DNA of 64,000 bases from NCBI GenBank assembly GCA_019637685.1, contig JAHBVF010000030.1:19192-83191 (forward strand), in the 5' to 3' direction. Of the stretch, positions 1-7,171 are shown one piece after another (the stretch's first letter is position 1; each line of letters begins with the position of its first letter). The position numbers and the translations under genes were made by a program. The stretch comes from Caldilineaceae bacterium (GTDB taxonomy: Bacteria; Chloroflexota; Anaerolineae; Caldilineales; Caldilineaceae). The notes under the pieces are model-generated. The model saw nothing but the letters and a program-made list of their open reading frames with translations. It searched no databases and was not told where the DNA came from.

Positions 1-225
1 CCCGAAGTTGTGGGCGACGCCGCGCTGATGTTTGATCCCAATGACTGGGAAGAGATGGCTGTCGCTATTCGCCGCCTGCTGGTGGACGACGAACTCCATA
101 GAGAGATGCGCCAAAAGGGTCTGCAACGGGCCGATGTCTTCAGTTGGAGCCGGGCTGCCGCCGAGACGCTGGGTGTCTATCAGATGGTTGCCCAGGGGCA
201 AACCATTCCCGCGACAGCAGGCTGA
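1..225 (+). CDS. Glycosyltransferase family 4, C-terminal end (partial)
   Basis: The frame is open from the first base and stops at TGA 223-225, so only the last 74 residues are present and the start lies outside the window. The visible text PEVVGDAALMFDP followed by a helix with LLVDDELHREMRQKG and FSWSRAA is the usual end of the second Rossmann domain of GT-B (GT4) glycosyltransferases, where the nucleotide sugar is held. Another GT4 gene follows 12 bases later on the same strand, suggesting a shared transcript for exopolysaccharide or glycan synthesis. Donor and acceptor cannot be told. Confidence 0.8.
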   Translation, partial: PEVVGDAALMFDPNDWEEMAVAIRRLLVDDELHREMRQKGLQRADVFSWSRAAAETLGVYQMVAQGQTIPATAG

Positions 226-237
226 CGCTATGTACAC

Positions 238-1506
238 ATGAAAATACTCTTTCTCACGCCCCAATTGCCCTACCCTCCCCGGCAAGGAACAACGATCCGC
301 AACTACAATTTGATCCGGCTGCTGGCCCAGGAACACCAGATTCATCTCTTCACATTTCTGGCACCGGGCGAGCAGTACAGCCAGGAAAGCCACCTGGCCG
401 CGCTCTGCGAACGGATCGTCACCGCAGATCAGCCAGCCCGTTCCCTGGCCCGCCGCGGCCTGGACACCCTGGCCAGCAACCGTCCCGATATGGGTTTGCG
501 CCTGGCCAGTCCAGTGGCCCACGCCCGTCTGGCCGCGCTGCTGGCCGAGGAGACGTACGATCTGGTCCAGGTGGAAGGCATCGAAATGGCCTCCTATGGC
601 CTGGCCGCCACTGCAATCCAGCCCCGCGCCCGACTGATTTTTGACGATCACAACGTGGAATATCTGCTCCAGAAACGCTCGGCTCTGGTCGATCTGCGCC
701 GACCGCTGCGTTGGCCCGCGGCCCTCTACAGCCTCATCCAGTGGAACAAATTGCATCGTTATGAACGGATGATCTGCAGCCGCGCGGACGCGGTGATCGC
801 TGTCAGCGAGCCGGACCGTTCGGCGCTGGTACAGTTTGTGCCCGACGGGCTTGTGGATGTAGTGCCGAATGGGATTGATCTGAGCGAATATCCGCTTGCG
901 CGGCCCGTGCAAAACACAGATGAGCAGCCCACGCTGGTCTTCACTGGCAAGATGGACTACAGGCCGAATGTGGACGCCATTCTCTGGTTTGTCGGCGAGG
1001 TGTTGCCACTGATTCAGGCGCGGCAGCCCGATGTACGTTTGCAGGTGGTGGGGATGAGCCCGCATCGGCGGTTGGCCGCGCTGCGCGGGAGTCCGGGCGT
1101 GGAGATTACGGGGGCAGTAGCGGATGTGCGGCCCTATGTCTACGCCGCGGCCGTCTATGTGGTGCCGCTGCGTGTGGGCGGTGGAACCCGATTCAAAGTG
1201 TTGGAAGCGCTGGCCAGTGGCAAGCCGATTGTGAGCACATCGCTGGGTGTGGAAGGTCTTGGCCTGCAGGATGGCCGGGAACTGCTGCTGGCGGATGAAC
1301 CCCAGCACTTTGCCCAGGCCGTCCTTCGATTGCTGGACGATCAGGCCCGCAATGGCCTCCTGGCCGGGACGTTGTCCCAAGCCCTGTCCAGCGCAGGGCG
1401 GCATTTTGTCGAGGCCCATTTCACCTGGGAACAGATCGTGCCCCGTCTGGAACAGGTATATCAGGCCGTCATGCGTATGGAACCTTTGGCAAGCCGCCAA
1501 AGATGA
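238..1506 (+). CDS. Glycosyltransferase family 4 (sugar transferase, Stp1-like)
   Basis: A 422-residue GT-B glycosyltransferase. The N-terminal domain opens with MKILFLTPQLPYPPRQG, typical of GT4 enzymes that bind the acceptor through a Gly-rich loop. The C-terminal domain shows FTGKMDYRPNVDA, then VVPLRVGGGTRFKVLEALA with the acidic residue expected to contact the donor sugar. The general pattern resembles the sugar transferases found in exopolysaccharide clusters. The ATG at 238 is the first in frame and begins the conserved motif; no clear ribosome binding site precedes it, so translation may be coupled to the upstream gene. Substrates are unknown. Confidence 0.85.
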   Translation: MKILFLTPQLPYPPRQGTTIRNYNLIRLLAQEHQIHLFTFLAPGEQYSQESHLAALCERIVTADQPARSLARRGLDTLASNRPDMGLRLASPVAHARLAALLAEETYDLVQVEGIEMASYGLAATAIQPRARLIFDDHNVEYLLQKRSALVDLRRPLRWPAALYSLIQWNKLHRYERMICSRADAVIAVSEPDRSALVQFVPDGLVDVVPNGIDLSEYPLARPVQNTDEQPTLVFTGKMDYRPNVDAILWFVGEVLPLIQARQPDVRLQVVGMSPHRRLAALRGSPGVEITGAVADVRPYVYAAAVYVVPLRVGGGTRFKVLEALASGKPIVSTSLGVEGLGLQDGRELLLADEPQHFAQAVLRLLDDQARNGLLAGTLSQALSSAGRHFVEAHFTWEQIVPRLEQVYQAVMRMEPLASRQR

Positions 1507-1560
1507 CCGAGAACCGCCCGGCAAAAACACCGCAGAAGAAGAGAAAACAGAGAAAAAAAG

Positions 1561-1582
1561 GTGGTGGTCGGGTGACCACCAC
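1561..1582 (+). terminator. Hairpin after glycosyltransferase gene
   Basis: Perfect 9-bp stem GTGGTGGTC / GACCACCAC with a 4-base loop, preceded by an A-rich run (1546-1560) that would be a T run on the other strand. It lies 55 bases after the stop of the glycosyltransferase. There is no T tract on the plus strand, so a minus-strand terminator or an RNA-stabilising stem is equally possible. Confidence 0.4.
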
Positions 1583-1610
1583 CTGTGGGCAGAGCCTTTG
1601 ACATTGACAC

Positions 1611-1645
1611 GCAGTCGGCAATGCAGGGGAAACATTGCCGACTGC
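1611..1645. repeat. 13-bp perfect inverted repeat
   Basis: GCAGTCGGCAATG (1611-1623) is repeated inverted at 1633-1645 around a 9-base loop. No T run follows. It may be a terminator of a different kind, a protein site or one of the many intergenic palindromes of this genome. Confidence 0.5.
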
Positions 1646-2011
1646 GCTGTGTTGCATTGTTTGTCTGCCTGCCCACAGAATACACCGGGCGGGTCGCGGC
1701 CCCTATAGCCAACTTTATGTATTCCCTGTGATCCAGCGCGCAAATCCACCGGCCTTGCCGAGTGCTGGTCGCTGCCCTCTATTTACTCGCCCTCGACGGA
1801 AAGATGGACGCACCCGCGGCCCCGGAACCAGCGGCTGTGCGCCGATCGCAGCGGCGTTCTATGGAACGCGGATACACGCAGGAAAACGCAGATTTCCTCG
1901 CCCGTTGCATAGCCAACGGTTCTCCTGCCAGTGGCGTGAGATCAGCAGATGGAGTACAATACCGGTAGATCGAAAAGCCCTCTTTCAACTACCCACGGAG
2001 ACAGAAACGTA

Positions 2012-2974
2012 ATGACACAACCACTTCCCAGCGCGCAGGTCGGCAACACAGCCCTGCGCGTCAGCCAACTGGGTATGGGCACCGCGCCCATCGGCAATCT
2101 GTACGGCGGCGTGACCGATGCCCAGGCCATCGAGACCGTCCAAAAATCCTTCGATTTGGGCATTCGCTATTTTGACACCGCGCCTCTCTACGGCGGCGGC
2201 GTTGCGGAGAAGCGGGTAGGCATGGCACTCAAAGGCATCCCCCGCGATCAGTTCGTCCTCCAGACAAAAGTCGGGCGGCTGCTGCGCGACGACGACTCCA
2301 TCGAATTTGACTACAGCCGGGACGGAGTGCGGCGCAGCCTGGAAGAAAGCCTGAAACGGCTGCAAATGGATCGGGTGGACATTCTGCTCGTCCACGACCC
2401 GGACTCACTGCAGGAGCAGGTGGGGTATCGTCAGGCGCTGAACGAGGCTTTCCCCGCGCTGATTGAAATGCGGGAACAGGGGGTAATCGGTGCATTGGGC
2501 GCGGGGATGAACCAGTGGCAGATGGAATACGAGTTTGCCAAACACTCGGACCCCAACATTTTCCTCTTGGCCGGGCGCTATACACTCCTGGAGCAGACCA
2601 GTCTGGAATTTCTCGATTACTGCCAGAAGCGGCAGATTAGTGTGGTATTGGGCGGGGTGTACAACAGCGGCATTCTGGTCACAGGGCCGACACCGGGGGC
2701 GAAGTTCAACTATCGGGACGCGCCGGAACCCATCCTGGAAAAAGCCGGCAAGCTGAAGGCCATCACCGACCGCTATGGCGTGCCCCTGCACGTGGCCGCC
2801 CAGCGCTTCGCCCGCAGCCACCCGGCCATCACCGGGCTGATCATCGGCTCGGTCAAGCCCAGCGAAGCCGAAGACAACCGGGCCATCTGGGATGCGGAGA
2901 TTCCCAGCCAGCTGTGGGCAGACATCCGGGCCGCGGGGCTGGTGGAGGATGGCGCGCCGATGCCGGGAGCGTGA
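2012..2974 (+). CDS. Aldo/keto reductase (D-threo-aldose 1-dehydrogenase-like)
   Basis: A 320-residue TIM-barrel oxidoreductase. The catalytic tetrad can be read: Asp in IRYFDTAP, Tyr in LYGGG, Lys in LQTKVGR and His in DILLVHDP. Near the end, GLIIGSVKPSEAEDN is the NAD(P) phosphate-binding loop. The whole pattern matches the branch that oxidises L-fucose, D-arabinose or L-galactose to the lactone. The start at 2012 has GGAG 11 bases upstream; the frame extends to an ATG at 1949 but those codons are not conserved-looking. The convergent neighbours (FAH hydrolase, epimerase) fit a route for oxidised deoxy sugars. Substrate is inferred. Confidence 0.82.
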   Translation: MTQPLPSAQVGNTALRVSQLGMGTAPIGNLYGGVTDAQAIETVQKSFDLGIRYFDTAPLYGGGVAEKRVGMALKGIPRDQFVLQTKVGRLLRDDDSIEFDYSRDGVRRSLEESLKRLQMDRVDILLVHDPDSLQEQVGYRQALNEAFPALIEMREQGVIGALGAGMNQWQMEYEFAKHSDPNIFLLAGRYTLLEQTSLEFLDYCQKRQISVVLGGVYNSGILVTGPTPGAKFNYRDAPEPILEKAGKLKAITDRYGVPLHVAAQRFARSHPAITGLIIGSVKPSEAEDNRAIWDAEIPSQLWADIRAAGLVEDGAPMPGA

Positions 2975-2986
2975 CAGGGTGATAGT

Positions 2987-3029
2987 GTGACAAGATGAAG
3001 GGGCGATTGTCACCCCTTCATCTTGTCAC
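2987..3029. terminator. Bidirectional terminator between convergent genes
   Basis: A 17-bp perfect stem (2987-3003 with 3013-3029) around a 9-base loop lies between the stops of two convergent genes at 2974 and 3040. There is no long T tract, but the position and strength argue for a shared transcription stop. Confidence 0.65.
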
Positions 3030-3039
3030 CTCTTCTCTT

Positions 3040-3846
3040 CTACTCCTCCCGGCAGACATTCTCCAGGCGGCCAATCTTCTCGATCTCAATCACTACTTTG
3101 TCCCCGTTCTTCATCCACAGTTGGGGGGTGCGGCCCATGCCCACGCCGTGGGGTGTGCCCGTCAGAATCACATCGCCCGGTTCCAGCGTGAACGACTGGG
3201 AACAGTAGGAGACCAACTCGGCCACGCCAAAGATCATCTCCTTTGTGTTGCTTTCCTGCACCACTTGCCCGTTGAGAATACAGCGGATGTCCAGGGATTG
3301 GGGATCGCCGATCTCATCCGCGGTGACAAAGCCGGGGCCGATGGGGCAGAAAGTATCCAGACTCTTGCCCCGAATCCACTGGCCGTCGCCCATCTGAATC
3401 TCCCGTGCGCTCACATCGTTGGCACAGGTATAGCCCGCCACATAATTGAGCGCGTCGGCCTGGCTCACCCGCCGGGCGGTCTTGCCGATGACCGCGGCCA
3501 ATTCGGCCTCGTAGTCCACCTCTTTGGTCAACGCGGGCGACCAGACAATTTCGTCGCCGGGGTTGATGATACTGCTGGTGAACTTGGTGAAGATCAGCGG
3601 ACGGGGTGGGGGCGTGCTTTTCGTCTCGCGAATGTGGTCCATATAGTTCAGGCCAATCGCCACAATTTTGCCAGGGCGTCCCACAGGATTGAGCAGATTG
3701 ACACTGCTGCGGGCCACACTGCCGGTGATTTTGCCCGTTTTGCCGGCCAGAATATCAGCCCAGCTCGCATCGGTCACGTCGATATTGTCGCCTTTGGCAA
3801 TGCCATAGACATTCGTGCCTGCCTGTTCAAATTTTAGCCATCTCAT
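3040..3846 (-). CDS. Fumarylacetoacetate hydrolase family protein
   Basis: A 268-residue member of the FAH superfamily, metal-dependent C-C bond hydrolases or isomerases. The metal-binding Glu-x-Glu is seen in VDYEAELAAVIGK, with the family signatures IGLNYMDH, ANDVSAREIQ, GKSLDTFCPIGP and VILTGTPHGVG. In sugar pathways this branch cleaves 2,4-diketo-3-deoxy sugar acids such as those from L-fucose or L-rhamnose; other members are ureidoglycolate lyases. Its start overlaps the stop of the upstream epimerase by ATGA (3843-3846), so the two are co-translated. The nearby aldose dehydrogenase supports the sugar-acid role, which remains an inference. Confidence 0.82.
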   Translation of the reverse strand: MRWLKFEQAGTNVYGIAKGDNIDVTDASWADILAGKTGKITGSVARSSVNLLNPVGRPGKIVAIGLNYMDHIRETKSTPPPRPLIFTKFTSSIINPGDEIVWSPALTKEVDYEAELAAVIGKTARRVSQADALNYVAGYTCANDVSAREIQMGDGQWIRGKSLDTFCPIGPGFVTADEIGDPQSLDIRCILNGQVVQESNTKEMIFGVAELVSYCSQSFTLEPGDVILTGTPHGVGMGRTPQLWMKNGDKVVIEIEKIGRLENVCREE

Positions 3847-4823
3847 TCTTGGACTGTCTCCTTTGGTAGTTTACCTGCTGCGATTGCTGCTTTGAAAAGA
3901 GAAATTGTTTCGGCGACGCCCTGCGTCAGGGGTGTGAAGGGGATATCGCCCAGAATCTTGCGGAGTTCGCTGTCGTCAAAGCCCTGGGGGAAGGGCAGAA
4001 CAGTATCCGCGGCGGTGATGCGCCCGGCCGCGCTTGGCTCGGCGGCTTCGATGGCCGCGATGACCACGCTCATATCCACAATCGATCCAGCCAGATTGTA
4101 GACACCCGCGCCCGGAAAAGGTGTGCGCGCGGCCTGGATGAATGTCTTGGCCACGTCATCCGCGTACTGAAAGCCGTTGACGCCCTGGAATGATATCTCG
4201 TAGCGCTCGCCGCGCGCCGCGGCCAACATTGCTTTGGTGGGGGTAGAGGTCATGCCCTGATCCCGGGCCGGGCCGTAGATGGTATAGGGGCGCAGGGCAA
4301 TGCTGGCAATGCCGTCATCCTGCCAATAGATGCGGGCTGTGCCTTCGTTGGCCTGTTTGTAGACACCGTAATGATTGAGGGGGTGAAGGGGGGCGTCGTT
4401 GCTCACCCGTTCCTCTGCGTACTCGTCGGCGTAGCCATAGACTGCAATGCTGCTGGCATAGACGACCTGCTTAATGCCCAGCTTTTTGGCCGCTTCAAAG
4501 ACATTGACAGTCCCCACCACATTTACCGCCGCGCCCAGGGGCGGGTTGGCCCGGCAAAAGGGAACCTGCAGCGCGGCCAGATGAATAATATGGGTGGATT
4601 TGCTCTCCGCCATCGCAATCTGCACGCGATCGGTGTCGGTAATATCAGCCTGGACAAAGTGGATGCGCGCCAACTCTTCCGGTTCCATCACAAGTTCTAA
4701 ACGGCTATGGTTTGTGCCCAGATCGAAAACCGTCACTGCTGCACCATCCCGCACCAGATTGCGGGCTGTCCATGCGCCAATACAACCCAGCGCACCAGTC
4801 AGAAAAAATCGTTCGTCGCTCAT
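3843..4823 (-). CDS. NAD-dependent epimerase/dehydratase (extended SDR)
   Basis: A 326-residue extended short-chain dehydrogenase. The nucleotide-binding loop is TGALGCIG near residue 8 (the usual GxxGxxG), the catalytic Tyr-Lys pair is YGVYKQANE and the supporting Ser lies in VYASSIAVYG. Family members epimerise or oxidise nucleotide sugars or free uronates. It is the first gene of a two-gene minus-strand operon with the FAH hydrolase. The exact substrate is not readable; uronate dehydrogenase or a sugar epimerase are both possible. Confidence 0.8.
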   Translation of the reverse strand: MSDERFFLTGALGCIGAWTARNLVRDGAAVTVFDLGTNHSRLELVMEPEELARIHFVQADITDTDRVQIAMAESKSTHIIHLAALQVPFCRANPPLGAAVNVVGTVNVFEAAKKLGIKQVVYASSIAVYGYADEYAEERVSNDAPLHPLNHYGVYKQANEGTARIYWQDDGIASIALRPYTIYGPARDQGMTSTPTKAMLAAARGERYEISFQGVNGFQYADDVAKTFIQAARTPFPGAGVYNLAGSIVDMSVVIAAIEAAEPSAAGRITAADTVLPFPQGFDDSELRKILGDIPFTPLTQGVAETISLFKAAIAAGKLPKETVQE

Positions 4824-5053
4824 AGTTCCTCTCAGGGGGACATCTTGTGAAAATCAGTAACTCGCTTCCTATTGTGCCAAATGACGGACAATAATGCACG
4901 TTGGGGAGTTGCTTTGCACGTTTTTTTGCACAATTGATAATGCCAGATGGCAAAAGGGGAGCGGATGGCGTTGTTGGCAGCCGGTCCAGACTGTTTGTGC
5001 GAAATCGCCGTCTATGCAAGATTACCGTCTGTGCAAAAACTTGGTTGCGGCGT
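4824..5053. promoter_or_regulatory. Divergent regulatory region with three 17-bp direct repeats
   Basis: This gap separates the epimerase (minus) from the aromatic operon (plus). Three tandem copies of a 17-bp unit begin at 4991, 5008 and 5025, with consensus CYGTYTRTGCRAAA, and end just upstream of the -35 box at 5054. Identical spacing on the helix is typical of sites for an activator or repressor, as yet unknown. Further upstream the sequence is T-rich with several TTGCAC words (4914, 4926) and no gene. Confidence 0.55.
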
Positions 5054-5082
5054 TTGACATCCGGTTTGCCCTGTGATATTCT
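5054..5082 (+). promoter_or_regulatory. Sigma-70-type promoter of the aromatic operon
   Basis: TTGACA at 5054-5059 and TATTCT at 5077-5082 are separated by 17 bases, near-consensus for the housekeeping sigma factor. Transcription would start near 5089, about 40 bases before the leader peptide start. It is the best promoter seen in the window together with that at 44059. Confidence 0.75.
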
Positions 5083-5128
5083 TGCTGCCATCCGCTCTTT
5101 GTCGGATATTTGCAACCTGGAGTTTTCG

Positions 5129-5365
5129 ATGATTTTGCGTTCCCCATCCGAGACATCAATCGAAACCGAACGTACCCTTCGCCTGCAAGAAGAGGTTGCC
5201 CTGTTGCCCATCGCTCTCTTGGATGGCCCCACAGCCAACGAGATGTTGTTTTCCATGAACCTGCGCCAAGACTGGCGCGGGTTTTCTTTTGGCAACTTTT
5301 GGTTTGGCTATTATTTTGGGACCGATCATTCGTCTCCACAGACGGAGGAGCGCTGGGCTGTGTAG
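5129..5365 (+). CDS. Aromatic-rich leader peptide of the aro operon
   Basis: A 78-codon frame starting at ATG 5129, with GGAG 6 bases upstream (5119-5122), ends at TAG 5363-5365. Internal ATGs at 5243 and 5255 would give 40- or 36-residue versions. Near its end it reads GFSFGNFWFGYYFG: eight of twelve residues from 5282 to 5317 are Phe, Trp or Tyr, and two more Trp flank it. The next gene is chorismate mutase, and the operon makes exactly these three amino acids. This is the signature of a leader peptide whose translation senses charged tRNA(Phe/Tyr/Trp). No homologue is known to me. Confidence 0.7.
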   Translation: MILRSPSETSIETERTLRLQEEVALLPIALLDGPTANEMLFSMNLRQDWRGFSFGNFWFGYYFGTDHSSPQTEERWAV

Positions 5366-5426
5366 CACGACACACAAGCTGATAGACGCACCGAGAGCGT
5401 GGAGACCAAACTCCACGCTCTTTTTT
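5332..5426 (+). promoter_or_regulatory. Attenuator: antiterminator and terminator pair
   Basis: GTCTCCAC at 5332-5339 is perfectly complementary to GTGGAGAC at 5399-5406, which contains most of the 5' arm of the terminator stem. Pairing of these 8 bases would prevent termination. The left segment lies just beyond the reach of a ribosome stalled on the aromatic codons (5282-5317) but would be covered by one that reaches the stop codon at 5363. The geometry therefore follows the classical attenuation logic: low aromatic amino acids, stalled ribosome, antiterminator, read-through. Confidence 0.6.
5395..5426 (+). terminator. Rho-independent terminator upstream of aroH
   Basis: A perfect 10-bp stem GAGCGTGGAG / CTCCACGCTC (5395-5404 and 5411-5420), a 6-base loop and six T residues (5421-5426). 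It lies between the leader peptide and the first structural gene, 125 bases before aroH, the place expected for an attenuator terminator. Confidence 0.85.
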
Positions 5427-5550
5427 GTGTCTTCTGGGCAGAACAAATTCGGAAAAAAGAGCCAGACGAGTAGACAAGACCGAATTCATCTGTAAGACCA
5501 ACAATAGCAAACACGCATAGATAAACACGCATAGAAGAGGAAACTGCCAA

Positions 5551-5985
5551 ATGATCTGTCGAGGCGTGCGCGGGGCCACAACAGTGGACGAAGACAAACC
5601 GGAAGCAATCCTGCGGGCCACCCGCGAACTTCTGGCGCTGATGATCCACATCAACGAAATCCGTTCGGAGGATGTCGCCAGCGTTGTCTTTACCACCACC
5701 AAAGATGTGGTCTCCCAATACCCGGCGCTGGCGGCTCGCCAGTTGGGCTGGCTGGATGTGCCACTCTTGTGCAGCCACGAGATGGAAGTGCCGGGCAGCC
5801 TGCCCCGCTGCATCCGCGTTTTGCTGCACTGGAATACCGAACGCAGCCAGTCGGACATCCAGCACATCTATCTGGGCGCTGCCCAATCCTTGCGCCCGGA
5901 CAAATCCGTCACCGAAGAGGTGGATATGGCCGAGTTGCAGCGCTGGATTGAAGAGCAGATGGCGCGCTGGCAAGTGAAGAAGTAA
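5551..5985 (+). CDS. aroH: Chorismate mutase, monofunctional AroH class
   Basis: Converts chorismate to prephenate, the branch toward Phe and Tyr. The 144 residues carry the AroH pattern throughout: CRGVRGATTV at the start, VASVVFTTTKD, the core PLLCSHEMEVPGSLPRC and VLLHWNTERSQ, and the late YLGAAQSLRPD. The Arg, Cys and Glu residues that line the trimer active site are present. It is slightly longer than the Bacillus enzyme because of a C-terminal helix. GAGGA lies 10 bases before the ATG. It is the first structural gene after the attenuator. Confidence 0.93.
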   Translation: MICRGVRGATTVDEDKPEAILRATRELLALMIHINEIRSEDVASVVFTTTKDVVSQYPALAARQLGWLDVPLLCSHEMEVPGSLPRCIRVLLHWNTERSQSDIQHIYLGAAQSLRPDKSVTEEVDMAELQRWIEEQMARWQVKK

Positions 5986-6136
5986 CAACCGGGCGAATCG
6001 GGGGTTGATTTTCGTTTTTGCTGCGTGCTGCGTAAAACGTGAGATCGCCCGCCCTTTTTCACCCAGCACGTTTCACATTTCTTCGACAAAGAAAGAACCA
6101 CCTGTTCGACCATTTTCCCAACGAAGGAGCCTTTCC

Positions 6137-6997
6137 ATGACAACTGTCGCATTTCAGGGCGAACACGGCGCTTATTCCGAAGAGGCCATCCGCTCCCATT
6201 TTGGGCAATCGGTGGACACTCTGCCCTGTCACGCCTTCGAGCATATTTTTGACGCGGTGGAAAATGGCACGGCCACTTTTGGCGCCGTGCCCGTGGAAAA
6301 CAGTCTGGCGGGCAGCATCAACAAAGCCTACGATCTGCTCCTGGAGCACGACCTGAAAGTGCATGGGGAGATTGCCCTGCGCGTGCGCCACAATCTGCTG
6401 ACAATTCCCGGCAACGGGGACAAAATCGAGCAGGTGCGCAGCCATCCCCAGGCCCTGGCCCAGTGCGAAGGTTTTCTCAACCGCAACGGCTACAAAGCCA
6501 TTCCCTGGTATGACACCGCGGGCAGTGCCAAAGAACTGGCAGAAAAGCCCGAACCCAATATCGGCGTCATCGCCAGCCGCCTGGCCGGCGAAATCTACGG
6601 GCTGGAGACTGTACAGTCCGGCGTTGAGGATATGCGCCACAACTACACCCGCTTCTTTATCATCGGCAAAGGCGAGGCGCAACGGGTGGAGATCGCCAAA
6701 ACGTCCCTCGTCTTTGCCACGCCCCACAGCCCCGGCGCGCTCCACGGCTGTCTGGGCGAATTTGCCCAACGGGGCATCAATTTGATGAAAATCGAGAGCC
6801 GTCCCCGGCGCAACCGGCCCTGGCAATACGTCTTCTATCTGGATTTTGCGGGCCATTGGCAGGACGCAGAGTGCGGCGCGGCCCTGCTCGGTCTGCTCAA
6901 CCGGGCCGCCTTTGTCAAGCTGCTGGGCAGCTTTCCGCCCGCGCCGCCGCCGGTGGAGGACGAGGGAACGGTGCAGGCGGCAGTGCTACAGATTTGA
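6137..6997 (+). CDS. pheA: Prephenate dehydratase
   Basis: Converts prephenate to phenylpyruvate. The 286-residue protein has the periplasmic-binding-like catalytic domain (residues about 1-180) with VAFQGEHGAYSEEA, VPVENSLAGSI and the catalytic NYTRFFIIG, followed by an ACT regulatory domain (about 195-270) with SPGALHGCLGEFAQRGIN and the Phe-binding ESRPRR. It is a monofunctional enzyme, matching the separate aroH upstream. The ATG at 6137 is preceded by AAGGAG at 6123-6128; the frame is open further upstream but without conserved sequence. The C-terminus has a Pro-rich extension. Confidence 0.95.
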   Translation: MTTVAFQGEHGAYSEEAIRSHFGQSVDTLPCHAFEHIFDAVENGTATFGAVPVENSLAGSINKAYDLLLEHDLKVHGEIALRVRHNLLTIPGNGDKIEQVRSHPQALAQCEGFLNRNGYKAIPWYDTAGSAKELAEKPEPNIGVIASRLAGEIYGLETVQSGVEDMRHNYTRFFIIGKGEAQRVEIAKTSLVFATPHSPGALHGCLGEFAQRGINLMKIESRPRRNRPWQYVFYLDFAGHWQDAECGAALLGLLNRAAFVKLLGSFPPAPPPVEDEGTVQAAVLQI

Positions 6998-7020
6998 CCG
7001 GAGGATTAGGAAAACGGGAT

Positions 7021-7053
7021 GACCAAAATGACTGTGGGTAAACCTTTTTGGTC
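7021..7053 (+). terminator. Hairpin between pheA and aroF
   Basis: GACCAAAA (7021-7028) pairs with TTTTGGTC (7046-7053), 24 bases after the pheA stop. A second palindrome follows at 7069. Probably an attenuating or processing stem inside the operon. Confidence 0.35.
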
Positions 7054-7068
7054 GTCCAGCCGTGAAAC

Positions 7069-7106
7069 GTAAAGCGTGAGTCTGTCCGGACTTTCTCACG
7101 CTTTAC
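7069..7106. repeat. GTGAAACG-type intergenic palindrome, copy 1
   Basis: A 12-bp perfect stem GTAAAGCGTGAG (7069-7080) with CTCACGCTTTAC (7095-7106). On both outer sides the words CGTGAAACG and CACGTTTCG continue the symmetry imperfectly. Related palindromes built from ACGTGAAAC lie at 8257, 14407 and 19230. Confidence 0.6.
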
Positions 7107-7171
7107 ACCTCACGTTTCGTCAGATTCGCAACTCACAATTCGCAACTTTATATCACACGGAGGAAATCTCA

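Larger units (their letters stand above)
1507..2011. other. Intergenic region with two hairpins, no gene supported
   Basis: About 500 bases between the glycosyltransferase and the aldo/keto reductase. Two perfect hairpins lie near its left end (separate entries). The right half contains short open frames whose translations look like nothing known and whose base use is not gene-like. A GGAG at 1997-2000 serves the downstream gene. Confidence 0.5.

Noticed and set aside
1635..2012. Open frame of 125 codons before the aldo/keto reductase
   Set aside because: No ribosome site or motif, with unlike codon use; it overlaps the hairpins.
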